Assembly (NCBI RefSeq): GCF_014269035.2
Contig: NZ_JABWRP020000002.1
Location: 62,001 to 126,000 of the forward strand
Direction: 5' to 3'
DNA: 64,000 nucleotides
Origin: Pseudomonas vlassakiae
GTDB taxonomy: Bacteria > Pseudomonadota > Gammaproteobacteria > Pseudomonadales > Pseudomonadaceae
The notes below the pieces were generated by a model, which was not told where the DNA came from, made no database searches, and worked only from the letters and a program-made list of their open reading frames with translations. The position numbers and the translations under genes are program-made. The number at the start of each line of letters is the position of its first letter. The stretch's first letter is position 1. Below, in pieces: positions 44,279 to 53,732 of this stretch.

Positions 44279-45076
44279 ATGAATTTCAACCAATTGCTCG
44301 ACGCGGTGCGGGAAAACCCCGAGACGCTCAGCATTCCGCCCAGCTGGGCCCAGGGGCGCGCCGTGTTCGGCGGCCTGATGGCGGCCATGGTTTATGAGCG
44401 TATGCGTTTGAAGCTCGCCGATGATCGCCCGGTGCGCTCGTTGGCCATCAGCTTCGTCAGCCCGGCGGCAGCGGATGTGCCCATCCGTTTCGAGGTAGAA
44501 GTGCTGCGTGAGGGCAAGGCAGTCAGCACCTTGCTGGGCCGTGCCATTCAGAATGGCCAGGTGGTGACGCTGGTGCAGGGTAATTTTGGTGCGGGCCGAC
44601 CATCGGTGATCAATGTTGCCGCTGCGCCCGCCGTGGCGATGACACCGCTTGAGCAAGCGGCTCCGGAGTTACCCTACATCAAGGGCGTCACCCCGGAGTT
44701 CATGCGCCATGTTGCGTTGCGCTGGACGGTCGGAGGCCTGCCGTTCAGTGGCAACCCGTCGCGCCACATGGGCGGCTGGGTGCGCCTGCGCGATGTTGCT
44801 GAAGAGCAGGTCAACGAGGCGCACCTGTTGGCGCTGGTGGACGCCTGGCCACCGAGCCTGATGCCGTTTCTCAAGCAGCCTGCCGCGGGCAGTACCTTGA
44901 CCTGGACCATCGAATTCATCCAGCCGACGGCGAAACTATCAACGCTGGATTGGTGCTATTACCGTGTCGAGACCGAACATGCGCGCGATGGCTACGGCCA
45001 TGCGGCGGCAGCATTGTGGAGTGCCGAAGGGGAGTTGCTGGCGCTGAGCCGGCAGACGGTCACGGTGTTCGCCTGA
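44279..45076 (+). CDS. Acyl-CoA thioesterase family protein (double hotdog)
   Basis: A 265-residue protein with two hotdog-fold halves like TesB-type thioesterases: an N-terminal half with AVFGGLMAAMVYERM (the central helix) and RSLAISFVSPA, and a C-terminal half with GGWVRLRD, LVDAWPPS and LTWTIEFIQP. It probably cleaves an acyl-CoA; chain length cannot be told. The start is MNFNQLL at 44279, with GGAG upstream. It is convergent with the Mpo1-like gene, the stops being only 3 bp apart. Confidence 0.83.
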   Translation: MNFNQLLDAVRENPETLSIPPSWAQGRAVFGGLMAAMVYERMRLKLADDRPVRSLAISFVSPAAADVPIRFEVEVLREGKAVSTLLGRAIQNGQVVTLVQGNFGAGRPSVINVAAAPAVAMTPLEQAAPELPYIKGVTPEFMRHVALRWTVGGLPFSGNPSRHMGGWVRLRDVAEEQVNEAHLLALVDAWPPSLMPFLKQPAAGSTLTWTIEFIQPTAKLSTLDWCYYRVETEHARDGYGHAAAALWSAEGELLALSRQTVTVFA

Positions 45077-45079
45077 TCA

Positions 45080-45448
45080 TCAGCGCCGGTGCTTGTGCCG
45101 CTCGCGCCAGGCTCTCCACCAGGCGCCGCTGAGCACGAAGCGTGGAAAGGTGACGAACTGCTCGGTCAGCAGCCGCTGCACCGCGTCCTTGCGATTGGCG
45201 AACGGTTCAGGCTGCTCGGCTTCCAGGCGATGCCCTTGGCGCTGCAGGCCCAGGCCGGCAATCACGGCAATGACGCCGACGGCGATCTGGCCCAGGTCCA
45301 GGCCGAACAGGCCTGACAACACCAGCAGCGCACCAAGGATGAACAGCGGCACGGCAATCAGGTGCAACACCAGATTGGTCGGGTGCCGGTGATTGTGGTG
45401 GTAGCCACGCCATTGCCAGGCGTGCAGGTTGGGCAGTCGTTTGCTCAT
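45080..45448 (-). CDS. Mpo1-like membrane protein
   Basis: A 122-residue protein with two adjacent membrane helices (about 29-50 and 53-70) and the His-rich N-terminal motif WRGYHHNHRHPTNLVLHLI, which recalls the Mpo1/DUF962 family. Yeast Mpo1 is an iron-dependent dioxygenase acting on 2-hydroxy fatty acids and uses similarly placed His residues. A related lipid-oxidising role is possible but unproven. Monocistronic. Confidence 0.65.
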   Translation of the reverse strand: MSKRLPNLHAWQWRGYHHNHRHPTNLVLHLIAVPLFILGALLVLSGLFGLDLGQIAVGVIAVIAGLGLQRQGHRLEAEQPEPFANRKDAVQRLLTEQFVTFPRFVLSGAWWRAWRERHKHRR

Positions 45449-45495
45449 GGGCAGCTCCTCGCGCTTTTTCTTGCAGGCATGCCCAAAGCTTAGTG

Positions 45496-45515
45496 TGGCC
45501 CCGGTTACGGGGCCA
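45496..45515. terminator. Short GC-rich hairpin
   Basis: TGGCCCCG (45496-45503) pairs with CGGGGCCA (45508-45515) around GTTA, just downstream of the chemoreceptor gene on the minus strand. Likely its terminator, though the T-tract is poor. Confidence 0.5.
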
Positions 45516-45535
45516 ATCGAGGCTGGCTATGGCGA

Positions 45536-47014
45536 CTATAGCTTGAGCTGGCCAATCGCCTTGTTCAGCTCACCGGCCAGGGTCGCCAGGTGGCTGCTGG
45601 TGGTGGCCGAGTCGATGGTCTGCTGGACGGTCTCTTCGGTGACATCGCGGATGCTCACCACCGCGCGGTTCATCTCTTCGGCCACTTGGCTTTGCTGCTC
45701 CGCGGCGACGGCAATCTGTGTATTGCTCTCGCGCATCTGGGCAACCGCGCCGGTAATCTCGGCCAACGCCGCGCCAGCCTCCTGGGCCTGGCGGACGCAG
45801 TCGTCGGCCTTGTACGAACTCTCCTGCATGAACTCCACGGCGTCACGGGTGCCAGCCTGCAGGTCGGCGACCATGCGGGTGATTTCGTCAGTGGAGGTCT
45901 GCACGCGCTTGGCCAGGTTGCGCACCTCGTCGGCAACCACGGCAAATCCACGGCCCAGGTCACCTGCGCGGGCGGCCTCGATGGCGGCGTTGAGTGCCAG
46001 CAGGTTGGTCTGCTCGGCGATACTGTGAATGACCCCGACCACGCTGTTGATCTTCTGGCTGTCGTCGGCGAGCTGACGAATCATCTCGGCGGTTTGCTGA
46101 ACGCCACTGGAAAGCCCGGAGATCGCGTCCTGCACCCGGCTGACCACGTCCTTGCCACTGCCGGCGAGGGTGTCGGCGGTCTGCGACAGGTCACGGGTGG
46201 CGCCAGCATGCTGGGCAATGTGGTGCACGGTGGCCGACATTTCATTGATTGCCGTGGCCGCCTGGTCGGTCTCGCTCTGTTGGCCGAGCATGCCATGGCG
46301 CACTTCGCTCATGCTTGCGGCCAGGCGTGCGGCACCGGAGTCCAGCTGCGCCGCAGTCTGGGCGACGGTGCTGACCACACGGTGGTAGGTGGCCTGCATG
46401 GCATTGAAGGCACCGGCCATCTGGCCGACTTCGTCGCCACAGGCCAGCGGGACGCGGGCCGACAGGTCGCCGGTCTTTTCCACGTGCAGCATCACGTCCT
46501 TGAGGGTGTTGAGCTGGCTGAGCAGGAAGCGGATCAGCAGCTGCGATGCGCCGAGCATCGCCAGCATCAGGATCAGCACGCAGAAGGCGTAGTTGCTGAA
46601 GCGGTCGAAAAACACCTGGCGCAGGCTTGGCGCTATGGCCATTACGGCCAGTTGCTGCGAACCATGGCGCAGCACCTGAGCGCCGCGCAGCGGGTTGTCG
46701 CCGAGGATCCAGGCCGTCGGCAAGGCTACCCAGCCTTGTGCAGTGGTCAAGGCTTCGAGGCTTTCACCCGCATAAGACGGGGTCTGGCCGGGCTGCCAGG
46801 TAATCAGGTTGGCCTGGCGCGGCAGGGCCTGACCGGTAGGCCAGGCCGCCAGCAGTTCGGCCTGGGCTTGCGCCTGGGCCTGCGCGGCCTCGGCACGGGC
46901 GCGTTGCTCAAGGTGCACCGCATAGAGCACCAGCAGCAATGTCGTGACAAAGGCCACCGCGTTGACGGCCCAGAATTTGTACTTCAGGGAAATATTGCTA
47001 AGCCAGGCACCCAT
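45536..47014 (-). CDS. Methyl-accepting chemotaxis protein
   Basis: A 492-residue chemoreceptor: TM1 (about 13-32), a short periplasmic region of about 110 residues, TM2 (about 141-165, [21 protein letters not shown]), HAMP and a signalling domain with tip [21 protein letters not shown]. The periplasmic part begins with an Ala/Gln-rich stretch ([14 protein letters not shown]) and is too short for a double Cache domain; it resembles no sensor I can name. The ligand is unknown. Monocistronic. Confidence 0.85.
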   Translation of the reverse strand: MGAWLSNISLKYKFWAVNAVAFVTTLLLVLYAVHLEQRARAEAAQAQAQAQAELLAAWPTGQALPRQANLITWQPGQTPSYAGESLEALTTAQGWVALPTAWILGDNPLRGAQVLRHGSQQLAVMAIAPSLRQVFFDRFSNYAFCVLILMLAMLGASQLLIRFLLSQLNTLKDVMLHVEKTGDLSARVPLACGDEVGQMAGAFNAMQATYHRVVSTVAQTAAQLDSGAARLAASMSEVRHGMLGQQSETDQAATAINEMSATVHHIAQHAGATRDLSQTADTLAGSGKDVVSRVQDAISGLSSGVQQTAEMIRQLADDSQKINSVVGVIHSIAEQTNLLALNAAIEAARAGDLGRGFAVVADEVRNLAKRVQTSTDEITRMVADLQAGTRDAVEFMQESSYKADDCVRQAQEAGAALAEITGAVAQMRESNTQIAVAAEQQSQVAEEMNRAVVSIRDVTEETVQQTIDSATTSSHLATLAGELNKAIGQLKL

Positions 47015-47102
47015 GGGTAGGTCTTCTCTGAATTGAGCGGAAACATTATTGGCAAGGTGCCATCATTGTGCCCGCGCACTCGAGAAACGTTCATGACATG
47101 CG

Positions 47103-47900
47103 TCAAGGAAGCTGGAAGAAGGCTTTGGCCGCGGCAGTGGTGTGTTGGGCGCAGTGCTCGATGCGCTCGTTGCGATGCAGCGCCACTTCACGCAACACCT
47201 CGGTCAGGAATGCCGGCTCATTGCGGCCGTTTTTAGGCTTTGGCCGCAGGCTGCGTGGTAGCAGGTAGGGCGCGTCGCTCTCCAGCATCAGCCGGCCTTC
47301 GGCGATGTTGCCCACCAGCGGATGCAGGTGGGTGCCGCGACGCTCGTCGCAGATCCAGCCGGTGATGCCGATGTGCAGGTCCATGTCCAGGTAGGCGAAC
47401 AAGGCTTCGCGCGCGCCGGTAAAGCAATGCACCACGGCAGCCGGCAGGTGGTCGCGGTAATCCTTGAGGATGGCCAGCAGGCGCTCGCTGGCATCGCGCT
47501 CATGCAGAAACACCGGCAAGCGCAGTTCCGCTGCCAGGGCCAGCTGGGCTTCCAGGGCCTTTTCCTGGAGGGGGCGAGGGGAGAAGTCACGGTTGAAATC
47601 CAGCCCGCATTCACCCACGGCCCGCACCCGGGATTCAGCCAGCAGCTGGCGCAGCTTCCGCTCGCTGTCGCCATCCCATGACTTGGCGTCGTGTGGGTGC
47701 ACGCCAGCCGTGGCGAACAGGTGCTGGCCGTCGCCATCGAGCTGCTGACACAGCTCCAGCGCCTGCTCGCTGACCTCCAGGCTGGTGCCGGTCAGGACCA
47801 TCTGTAGCACGCCGGCTTCGATGGCGCGCTCGACGATGGCGGCCTGCTGGTCGTGGAAACTGCTGTTGGTCAGGTTGACGCCGATATCGATCAGTTGCAT
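47103..47900 (-). CDS. tatD: TatD family metal-dependent DNase
   Basis: A 265-residue TIM-barrel hydrolase. It matches E. coli TatD (a 3'-5' exonuclease) including the N-terminal [11 protein letters not shown] in place of the HxH found in other TatD homologues, plus [43 protein letters not shown] and [10 protein letters not shown]. Metal ligands are the Glu, His and Asp in these blocks. The start at 47900 excludes a 33-codon upstream extension. It is divergent from the transglycosylase gene. Confidence 0.9.
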   Translation of the reverse strand: MQLIDIGVNLTNSSFHDQQAAIVERAIEAGVLQMVLTGTSLEVSEQALELCQQLDGDGQHLFATAGVHPHDAKSWDGDSERKLRQLLAESRVRAVGECGLDFNRDFSPRPLQEKALEAQLALAAELRLPVFLHERDASERLLAILKDYRDHLPAAVVHCFTGAREALFAYLDMDLHIGITGWICDERRGTHLHPLVGNIAEGRLMLESDAPYLLPRSLRPKPKNGRNEPAFLTEVLREVALHRNERIEHCAQHTTAAAKAFFQLP

Positions 47901-48058
47901 GGTGCTACCTCGTGCCGCGGGGCGGCCAGCATAGCAAAAAGCGTGATATTCGGAAAAAACCAAGAACTTCAGGCAGTTGTCGTGGTCTTCTAGCGTCATT
48001 TCTCACGACCGCACGTTCCGCCATGGCTGCTGCCCACCGACCACGGACACGATTTCGC

Positions 48059-49465
48059 ATGCTGCGATACCTGCTGACCCTGATGCTGATGCTCGGGCTG
48101 ACCGCGGTCGGTCCGGCCTACGCACGGCTGCCAGGGCCACAGCAGCACGTGCCGGTGAACGGTGCCCGAGACTTGCAGCAGATCCGCAGTACCAAGGTGC
48201 TGCGGGTGCTGGTCAACCAGAGCCGCAACAGCTCCGGTGAGATCAAGGGTGAACCGGTGGGTATCGAGTATTACCGCCTGCGTGGCCTCGAGCACTACCT
48301 CAATGCCCGGGCCGGTGATGGCCAGCAGATCAGCCTGAAGATCATTCCACGGGCCAAGGAGCAGCTGCTGGGTGCCCTGCAGCGCGGTGAAGGTGACCTG
48401 GCCGCACCAGGCGAGTTGCTCGACCCGGCCCTGACCGGCGGTGTCAACAGCAGTGCGCCGGTGCTCGACCAAGTGCCGCTGCTGCTGGTCGGGCGCAAGG
48501 GGGAGCGCAGCTATACCCGCGCCGAACAGCTCTCCGGCCGTACGGTGGCCTTGACCAGCGCCAGCGCGGCCGGGGCGGTGATACAGCAGCTCAACCAGCA
48601 GCTGGCGCTGCGTAAACGGGCGCCGATCAAGATCGAATGGGTCGATGCGACGTTGGCGGTGGAAGACGTGCTGGAGATGGTCCAGGCCGGCATCTATCCG
48701 TTGACCATGGTGGAGCGCCCGATCGCCCAGCGCTGGGCCAGGGTCATGCCGAACCTGCGCCTGGACACCCGCGTGCAACTGGGGCAGGCGCAGGCCATGC
48801 GCTGGTATGTGCGGCGTGATGCGACGATGCTGTTGGCCGCGGTTGATCGCTTTCTCCAGGGGTACCATGCGCCGGAAAACCAGGATGCGGCCTTCGAACG
48901 CATCTACCGACGCCAGTACCGGGTACACAACCCGTTGGCCGGCAAAGACCGCCAGCGCCTGAACTCATTGCGCCCGGTGTTGCAGAAGCATGCCGAGGCG
49001 CAGCAGATCGACTGGCTGAACCTGGCGGCCCTGGCCTTCAAGGAATCCACCCTGAACCCTGCGGCGCGCGGCAGCGGCGGGGCGCACGGGCTGATGCAGA
49101 TCACCCCGTCGGCTGCGCAACGGGTGGGGGTCAGCGACACTGGCTCGGTCGATGGCAATGTCCAGGCCAGTGCGCGCTACCTGGCGCTGCTCCGCCGCAA
49201 GTTCTTCGCCAGCCCGCAGATCAACGAGCGCGAGCGCATGGCGTTTGTGCTGGCGGCCTACAACCTCGGCCCGGAGCGGGTCCAGGCCATGCGCGCCGAG
49301 GCCCGCAAGCGCGGCCTCAACGGTAACCAATGGTTCTTCCAGACCGAGCGCATCGCCATGGAGCAGGTCGGCATGGGGCCGGTCAATTTCGTCAACAGCG
49401 TCAACAAGTACTTCCTGGCGTTCAGCCGCGAGCGCACGGCGCTGGAGCGTGTGGTCAGTCGCTGA
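48059..49465 (+). CDS. Membrane-bound lytic transglycosylase (MltF-like architecture)
   Basis: A 468-residue exported protein: signal peptide (MLRYLLTLMLMLGLTAVGPAYA), a solute-binding-type domain (about 45-285), and a C-terminal SLT lysozyme-like domain whose catalytic Glu lies in ALAFKESTLNP, followed by GGAHGLMQITPSAAQ and VLAAYNLGPERV. The arrangement is that of MltF enzymes, which cut glycan strands to 1,6-anhydro products. There is no lipobox. A start at 48023 would add 12 residues before the signal peptide and is less likely. Divergent from tatD. Confidence 0.86.
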   Translation: MLRYLLTLMLMLGLTAVGPAYARLPGPQQHVPVNGARDLQQIRSTKVLRVLVNQSRNSSGEIKGEPVGIEYYRLRGLEHYLNARAGDGQQISLKIIPRAKEQLLGALQRGEGDLAAPGELLDPALTGGVNSSAPVLDQVPLLLVGRKGERSYTRAEQLSGRTVALTSASAAGAVIQQLNQQLALRKRAPIKIEWVDATLAVEDVLEMVQAGIYPLTMVERPIAQRWARVMPNLRLDTRVQLGQAQAMRWYVRRDATMLLAAVDRFLQGYHAPENQDAAFERIYRRQYRVHNPLAGKDRQRLNSLRPVLQKHAEAQQIDWLNLAALAFKESTLNPAARGSGGAHGLMQITPSAAQRVGVSDTGSVDGNVQASARYLALLRRKFFASPQINERERMAFVLAAYNLGPERVQAMRAEARKRGLNGNQWFFQTERIAMEQVGMGPVNFVNSVNKYFLAFSRERTALERVVSR

Positions 49466-49591
49466 CCAACCGCCAGCCGAACGCATTTCAGCTTGGGGCT
49501 TGCAGCTTGCGGCTGGTCGCTCTAGCATACCGCCTGCGCCGATTTAAACAGCTACTTGCGGGGCGCGGGACTGGCACGCTCACCGGGTCGT

Positions 49592-49658
49592 CCGAAATAC
49601 CGCTAAAGCGCTGGTTCGGTGACGCCTCCCACCGCTGCCCAGCGGGAGTCGCGAGGCG
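49592..49658 (+). promoter_or_regulatory. Structured leader before the small gene and greB
   Basis: Two stem-loops lie just ahead of the ribosome site: CCGAA (49592-49596) with TTCGG (49615-49619) enclosing CGCT/AGCG, and CGCCTC (49623-49628) with GAGGCG (49653-49658) enclosing CCGCT-GCCC-AGCGG (49632-49645). They may form a regulatory leader RNA. No known riboswitch was recognised. Confidence 0.45.
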
Positions 49659-49670
49659 GAGAGAAACTCC

Positions 49671-49979
49671 ATGAGTTGTCCACGTACCAGTGTCTGTTTG
49701 AGCCCGTTGCCTGCCGGCCAGGCTTCCCGCACACCGCGCATTCTGCTCGGTGGCCAGCATCAACCCACGCTCTTGCGCCAACTTGAAGGCTTGTCGCGCC
49801 GCAAGGGGCAGGCCCGCGCTTTTCTCATCCAGTTCGCCGAAGACGCATGCCGCCTGGAGCAGTTCGGCAACGATCGCTTCGACCTGGCGGTGATCCAGGC
49901 GCCAACCCGCGAGGACGCGGCCGAAGTGATTGGCCAGCTGACCCGCATCGCGCGCCAGGGCCTGATTACCCGACGCTGA
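49671..49979 (+). CDS. Small protein of unknown function upstream of greB
   Basis: A 102-residue protein with no recognisable domain. The first 25 residues are Pro/Ser/Cys-rich; the rest (PTLLRQLEGLSRRKGQA, FDLAVIQAPTREDAAEVI) looks like a small alpha/beta unit. The ATG is preceded by GGAGAG and by two leader hairpins. Its stop is 11 nt before the greB start, so the genes are likely coupled. Codon use is like the neighbours, favouring a real gene. Confidence 0.6.
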   Translation: MSCPRTSVCLSPLPAGQASRTPRILLGGQHQPTLLRQLEGLSRRKGQARAFLIQFAEDACRLEQFGNDRFDLAVIQAPTREDAAEVIGQLTRIARQGLITRR

Positions 49980-49990
49980 GGAGCGCGCCG

Positions 49991-50464
49991 TTGAGCACCA
50001 ACATCATCACCACGGAAGGTCACGAGGCCCTCAAGAAGGAGCTGGATCATCTGTGGCGGGTGTACCGCCCGGAAATCACCCAGAAAGTGGCCTGGGCCGC
50101 TTCGCTCGGCGATCGCAGCGAGAACGCCGACTACCAGTACAACAAGAAGCTGCTGCGCGAAATCGACCGCAGGGTCCGCTATCTGCGCAAGCGCCTCGAG
50201 GATGTAAAGGTGGTCGCCTACTCGCCGCAGCAGGAAGGCAAGGTCTTCTTCGGTGCCTGGGTCGAAATCGAAAACGATGACGGCGAGACCAAGAAGTTTC
50301 GTATTGTCGGGTATGACGAGATCTATGGGCGCAACGACTATATCTCCATCGACTCGCCAATGGCCCGGGCCCTGCTCAAGAAGGAGGAGGGCGACGAAGT
50401 GCTGGTGAACACCCCCACCGGTCAAGCGACCTGGTACGTGAACAGCATCCATTACGGGCAATGA
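49991..50464 (+). CDS. greB: Transcription elongation factor GreB
   Basis: A 157-residue Gre factor that rescues backtracked RNA polymerase by stimulating transcript cleavage through its secondary channel. N-terminal coiled coil with the acidic tip residues in LGDRSENADYQYNKK, C-terminal FKBP-like domain (FRIVGYDEIYGRNDYISIDSP). The start is TTG at 49991, giving MSTNIITTEGHEAL, supported by GAGGAG 7-12 nt upstream; no ATG fits the family length. It follows a small gene and a structured leader and ends at a REP pair. Confidence 0.92.
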   Translation: MSTNIITTEGHEALKKELDHLWRVYRPEITQKVAWAASLGDRSENADYQYNKKLLREIDRRVRYLRKRLEDVKVVAYSPQQEGKVFFGAWVEIENDDGETKKFRIVGYDEIYGRNDYISIDSPMARALLKKEEGDEVLVNTPTGQATWYVNSIHYGQ

Positions 50465-50477
50465 ATCAGTATTGCCT

Positions 50478-50523
50478 GTGCCGGCCTCTTCGAGGCGTCG
50501 AACCGCCGCGAAGAGACCGGCAC
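50478..50523. repeat. REP pair between greB and ybbP
   Basis: GTGCCGGCCTCTTCG (50478-50492) and CGAAGAGACCGGCAC (50509-50523) form an imperfect palindrome of the same REP type as 13153-13209. It probably works as a bidirectional terminator between convergent genes. Confidence 0.75.
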
Positions 50524-50531
50524 TGTCGACA

Positions 50532-53039
50532 TCAACTTTCCCGTAAAACCGCCAATGGGCTGGCATTCAGGGCTCGCTGAGTCCCGAGTACCCCGGCCCC
50601 GCCCACCAGCATCGCCCCGATCAGCGGCAACAGCAGCAGCCACGGATGCGGGCTCCACTGCAAGTCGAACGCATAACGATAAAGCACCAAGGTAATCAGC
50701 TCGCACCCCAGCGCCGCCAAGGCACCACTGGCCGCCCCCAGCAAACCGAACTCGATGCGCCGCGCCTTGACCAGCAAGGGGCGCGCGGCGCCCAGTGCCC
50801 GCAGCAAGGCGCCTTGGCGAATCCGCTCGTCCAGCGTCGCCTGCAACCCGGCGAACAATACGGCAAGCCCTGCCGCCAGCACGAACAGCAACACATACTC
50901 GACCGCCAGGGTGACCTGGGCGAGGATGCTGCGCAGTTGCTCGAGCAAGGCATCGACCTGCAGGATGGTCACTGCCGGGAACGCCCGCGACAGTGCCACC
51001 ACGTCCAGATCATGGCCGGGGGCGAGGTAGAAGCTGGTCAGGTACGTGGTTGGCAGCCCCTGCAGGGTGCCCGGCTGGAAGATCATGTAGAAGTTCGGCT
51101 GAAAGCTGTCCCAGTGCACACTGCGCAGGCTGCTGACGCGCGCCTGGCGCTGCTCGCCACCAATGTCGAAGGTCAGCAGGTCGCCCAGTTGCAGCTTCAG
51201 GCTGGCAGCCAGTTCGGCCTCGACCGACACGCCTGGGGTTTCGTCGCCAGCAGGCAACGCCTGCCACCAGCTGCCTGCACTCAGCGCATTGCCCTCGGGC
51301 AGGTCGGCAGCCCAGGTCAGGCTGAGGTCCCGTTGTACCGCCCGCTCGCCGGCGGAATCCTTGCTGACGACCTGCTGCACCGGTTGATCGTTGATCTGAA
51401 TCAGCCGGCCCGGTGTCACCGGATACAGCGGTGCCGAGCTGGCGTTCACCTCGCGCAGGCGCTGGGCGAACGGTTCGCGATCGGTAGGCAGGATGTTCAG
51501 GGCAAAGTGGTTGGGTGCGTCCTTGGGCAGTTGTGCCTGCCAGTTGTCGAGCAGTTCTGCCCGCAACAGCGCCACCACTGCCATTGCCAGGAGGATCAGG
51601 CCAAATGCCAGGGCTTGCCCGGCAGCGGCCATGGGGTGGCGCAGCAACTGGCCAAGGCCCAGGCGCCAGGCCAGTGGCGCGCCGGCGAGTGCCTTGCGCA
51701 GGCTCTGCAAACCGAGCAACAGCAGCCCGCCCAGCAGCAGCGCGGCGACCAGGCCACCGCCGAGCAGGGCGAAGGTCAATAGCAGGTCGAGGCTCAGGCG
51801 CCACATGATCAGGCCCAGGGCGAGCAGGGCGGCGCCATACACCAGCCAGCTGCTCGGTGGCACGGGCAGCAGATCACGGCGCAGCACGCGCAGCGGTGGC
51901 ACCTGGCCGAGCGCGGCCAGCGGCGGCAAGGCAAAACCGGCCAGGGCGACCAGGCCGGTGGCGATGCCGGCCAGTGCCGGAAGCATGCCCCCGGCCGGCA
52001 CTTCGCTGGGCAACAGGCCATGCAGCAGGCGGAACAGGCCCAGTTGCGCCAGCCAGCCGAGCAGGGCGCCAGCCAGTGCAGCGACCAGCCCGAGCATCGC
52101 CAGTTGCAGGCAATACAGCCCCAATGCCTGGTGCCGCGACAGCCCCAGGCAGCGCAGCAAGGCGCTGGCGTCCAGGCGCCGCGCAGCGTAGCGGCTGGCG
52201 GACAGCGCCACGGCGACACCTGCCAGCAGCACGGCCACCAGGCTAGCCATGTTCAGGTAGCGCTCGGCTTTGCCCAGGGCACCGCCGATCTGGCGGTTGC
52301 CATCGCGGGTGTCGAGCAGGCGCTGGTTGGCAGCAAGGTGCTTCGCCACGTGGTTGTGGTACTGCACGAGGGCTTCGGCATCGCCGCGCCAGAGGTCGCG
52401 GTAGGTAACCCGGCTGCCGGGCTGAATGACCCCGGTCGCTTGCAGGTCGGCCAGGTTCATCATCAGCCGGGGCGTCAGGCTATAGAAGTTGTTGGCGCGG
52501 TCCGGCTCGTAAGTCAGCACGCGGCTCATGCGCAAGGTCTTCATGCCGACGTCGATGTGGTCGCCGACTTTCAGCCCCAGCGCCGCGAGCAGGCGAGGTT
52601 CGACCCAGGCTTCTCCAGGGGCGGGGCCGCCTCCCGGGGTTTCCTCGGCATACGGGGCTGCGGCACTGCGTACCTGCCCGCGCAACGGGTAGGCGCCATC
52701 GACCGCCTTGATGCTGGAAAGCTGGATGCCGGCATCGCCGCCCACCACGCTGGTGAATTCGACGACCTGGGCATGCCGCAGGCCCAGCGCCTGGCCCGCG
52801 CTGAGCTGGTCTTCACGGGCCGCCGTGCTGCCTTGCAGTACCAGGTCGGCACCGAGGAATTCGCTGGCGCGCAGTTGCATCGCGCCATTCAGGCGGGCGC
52901 CGAAATAACCGATGGCGGTACTGGCGGCGACGGCCACCAGCAGGGCAAAGAACAGCACCCGCACTTCGCTGGCGCGGATGTCGCGCAGCAGCTGGCGCAG
53001 GGCCAGGCCGCACAGGCGAGACAGTGGCATGTGCTTCAT
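50532..53039 (-). CDS. ybbP: ABC transporter permease YbbP (FtsX-like)
   Basis: An 835-residue MacB/FtsX-type permease with an N-terminal helix, a large periplasmic region (about 45-260), helices around 265-430, a second periplasmic domain (about 510-690) and three final helices (about 700-835). This duplicated FtsX layout is that of YbbP. With YbbA it forms a complex of the type VII (mechanotransmission) ABC superfamily, probably moving lipids or driving envelope enzymes, not a classic importer. The ATG overlaps the ybbA stop (ATGA), so the two are coupled. Confidence 0.9.
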   Translation of the reverse strand: MKHMPLSRLCGLALRQLLRDIRASEVRVLFFALLVAVAASTAIGYFGARLNGAMQLRASEFLGADLVLQGSTAAREDQLSAGQALGLRHAQVVEFTSVVGGDAGIQLSSIKAVDGAYPLRGQVRSAAAPYAEETPGGGPAPGEAWVEPRLLAALGLKVGDHIDVGMKTLRMSRVLTYEPDRANNFYSLTPRLMMNLADLQATGVIQPGSRVTYRDLWRGDAEALVQYHNHVAKHLAANQRLLDTRDGNRQIGGALGKAERYLNMASLVAVLLAGVAVALSASRYAARRLDASALLRCLGLSRHQALGLYCLQLAMLGLVAALAGALLGWLAQLGLFRLLHGLLPSEVPAGGMLPALAGIATGLVALAGFALPPLAALGQVPPLRVLRRDLLPVPPSSWLVYGAALLALGLIMWRLSLDLLLTFALLGGGLVAALLLGGLLLLGLQSLRKALAGAPLAWRLGLGQLLRHPMAAAGQALAFGLILLAMAVVALLRAELLDNWQAQLPKDAPNHFALNILPTDREPFAQRLREVNASSAPLYPVTPGRLIQINDQPVQQVVSKDSAGERAVQRDLSLTWAADLPEGNALSAGSWWQALPAGDETPGVSVEAELAASLKLQLGDLLTFDIGGEQRQARVSSLRSVHWDSFQPNFYMIFQPGTLQGLPTTYLTSFYLAPGHDLDVVALSRAFPAVTILQVDALLEQLRSILAQVTLAVEYVLLFVLAAGLAVLFAGLQATLDERIRQGALLRALGAARPLLVKARRIEFGLLGAASGALAALGCELITLVLYRYAFDLQWSPHPWLLLLPLIGAMLVGGAGVLGTQRALNASPLAVLRES

Positions 53040-53722
53040 CAGGCCTCCACCGGCGCCACCAGGCGGCCTGCGTCCAGGCGGATCTGGCGGCGGCAGCGCC
53101 GGGCCAGGCGCTCGTCATGGGTGACCAGCACCAGGGTGGTGCCGCGCTCCTTGTTCAGCTCGAACAGCAGGTCGCTGATGCGCTCGCCGGTGTGGCTGTC
53201 GAGGTTGCCGGTGGGTTCGTCGGCGAACAGCACTGCCGGTTGTGCGGCGAAGGCGCGAGCGATGGCGACACGCTGCTGCTCGCCACCGGAAAGCTGGCGT
53301 GGGGTGTGGGCCAGGCGCTTGCCCAGGCCGACCCGCTCCAGCAGGGTGCGGGCATGCTCGCGGGCGTCGCGCCGGCCGTCCAGCTCCAGCGGCAACATCA
53401 CGTTCTCCAGGGCGTTGAGGCTGTCGAGCAGCTGGAACGACTGAAAGACGAAACCGACATGCTCGGCGCGTACCCTGGCGCGTTGGTCCTCGTCCAGCGG
53501 GCCGAGGTCGTGCCCGGCCAGAATGACCTGGCCGGCGCTGGGGCGATCGAGGCCGGCGAGCAGCCCGAGCAGGGTCGACTTGCCCGAGCCGGAGGCGCCG
53601 ACGATGGCCAGGCTGTCGCCCTGGGCAAGGTCGAGGGAAAGGGCGTGGAGGATGGTCAGGTCACCTTCCGCGCTGGGGACCACTTTGCTAAGGTTCTGCG
53701 CAACGAGAATGCTGGGGCCCAT
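53039..53722 (-). CDS. ybbA: ABC transporter ATPase YbbA
   Basis: A 227-residue LolD/MacB-type ATPase: Walker A GASGSGKSTLL, Q-loop FVFQSFQLL, signature LSGGEQQRVAIARAF, Walker B VLFADEP. The ATG at 53722 gives the family length; a longer frame runs into tesA on the other strand. It is coupled to ybbP and divergent from tesA with only 10 bp between the start codons, the same neighbourhood as in E. coli. Confidence 0.93.
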   Translation of the reverse strand: MGPSILVAQNLSKVVPSAEGDLTILHALSLDLAQGDSLAIVGASGSGKSTLLGLLAGLDRPSAGQVILAGHDLGPLDEDQRARVRAEHVGFVFQSFQLLDSLNALENVMLPLELDGRRDAREHARTLLERVGLGKRLAHTPRQLSGGEQQRVAIARAFAAQPAVLFADEPTGNLDSHTGERISDLLFELNKERGTTLVLVTHDERLARRCRRQIRLDAGRLVAPVEA

Positions 53723-53732
53723 GGAGAATCCG

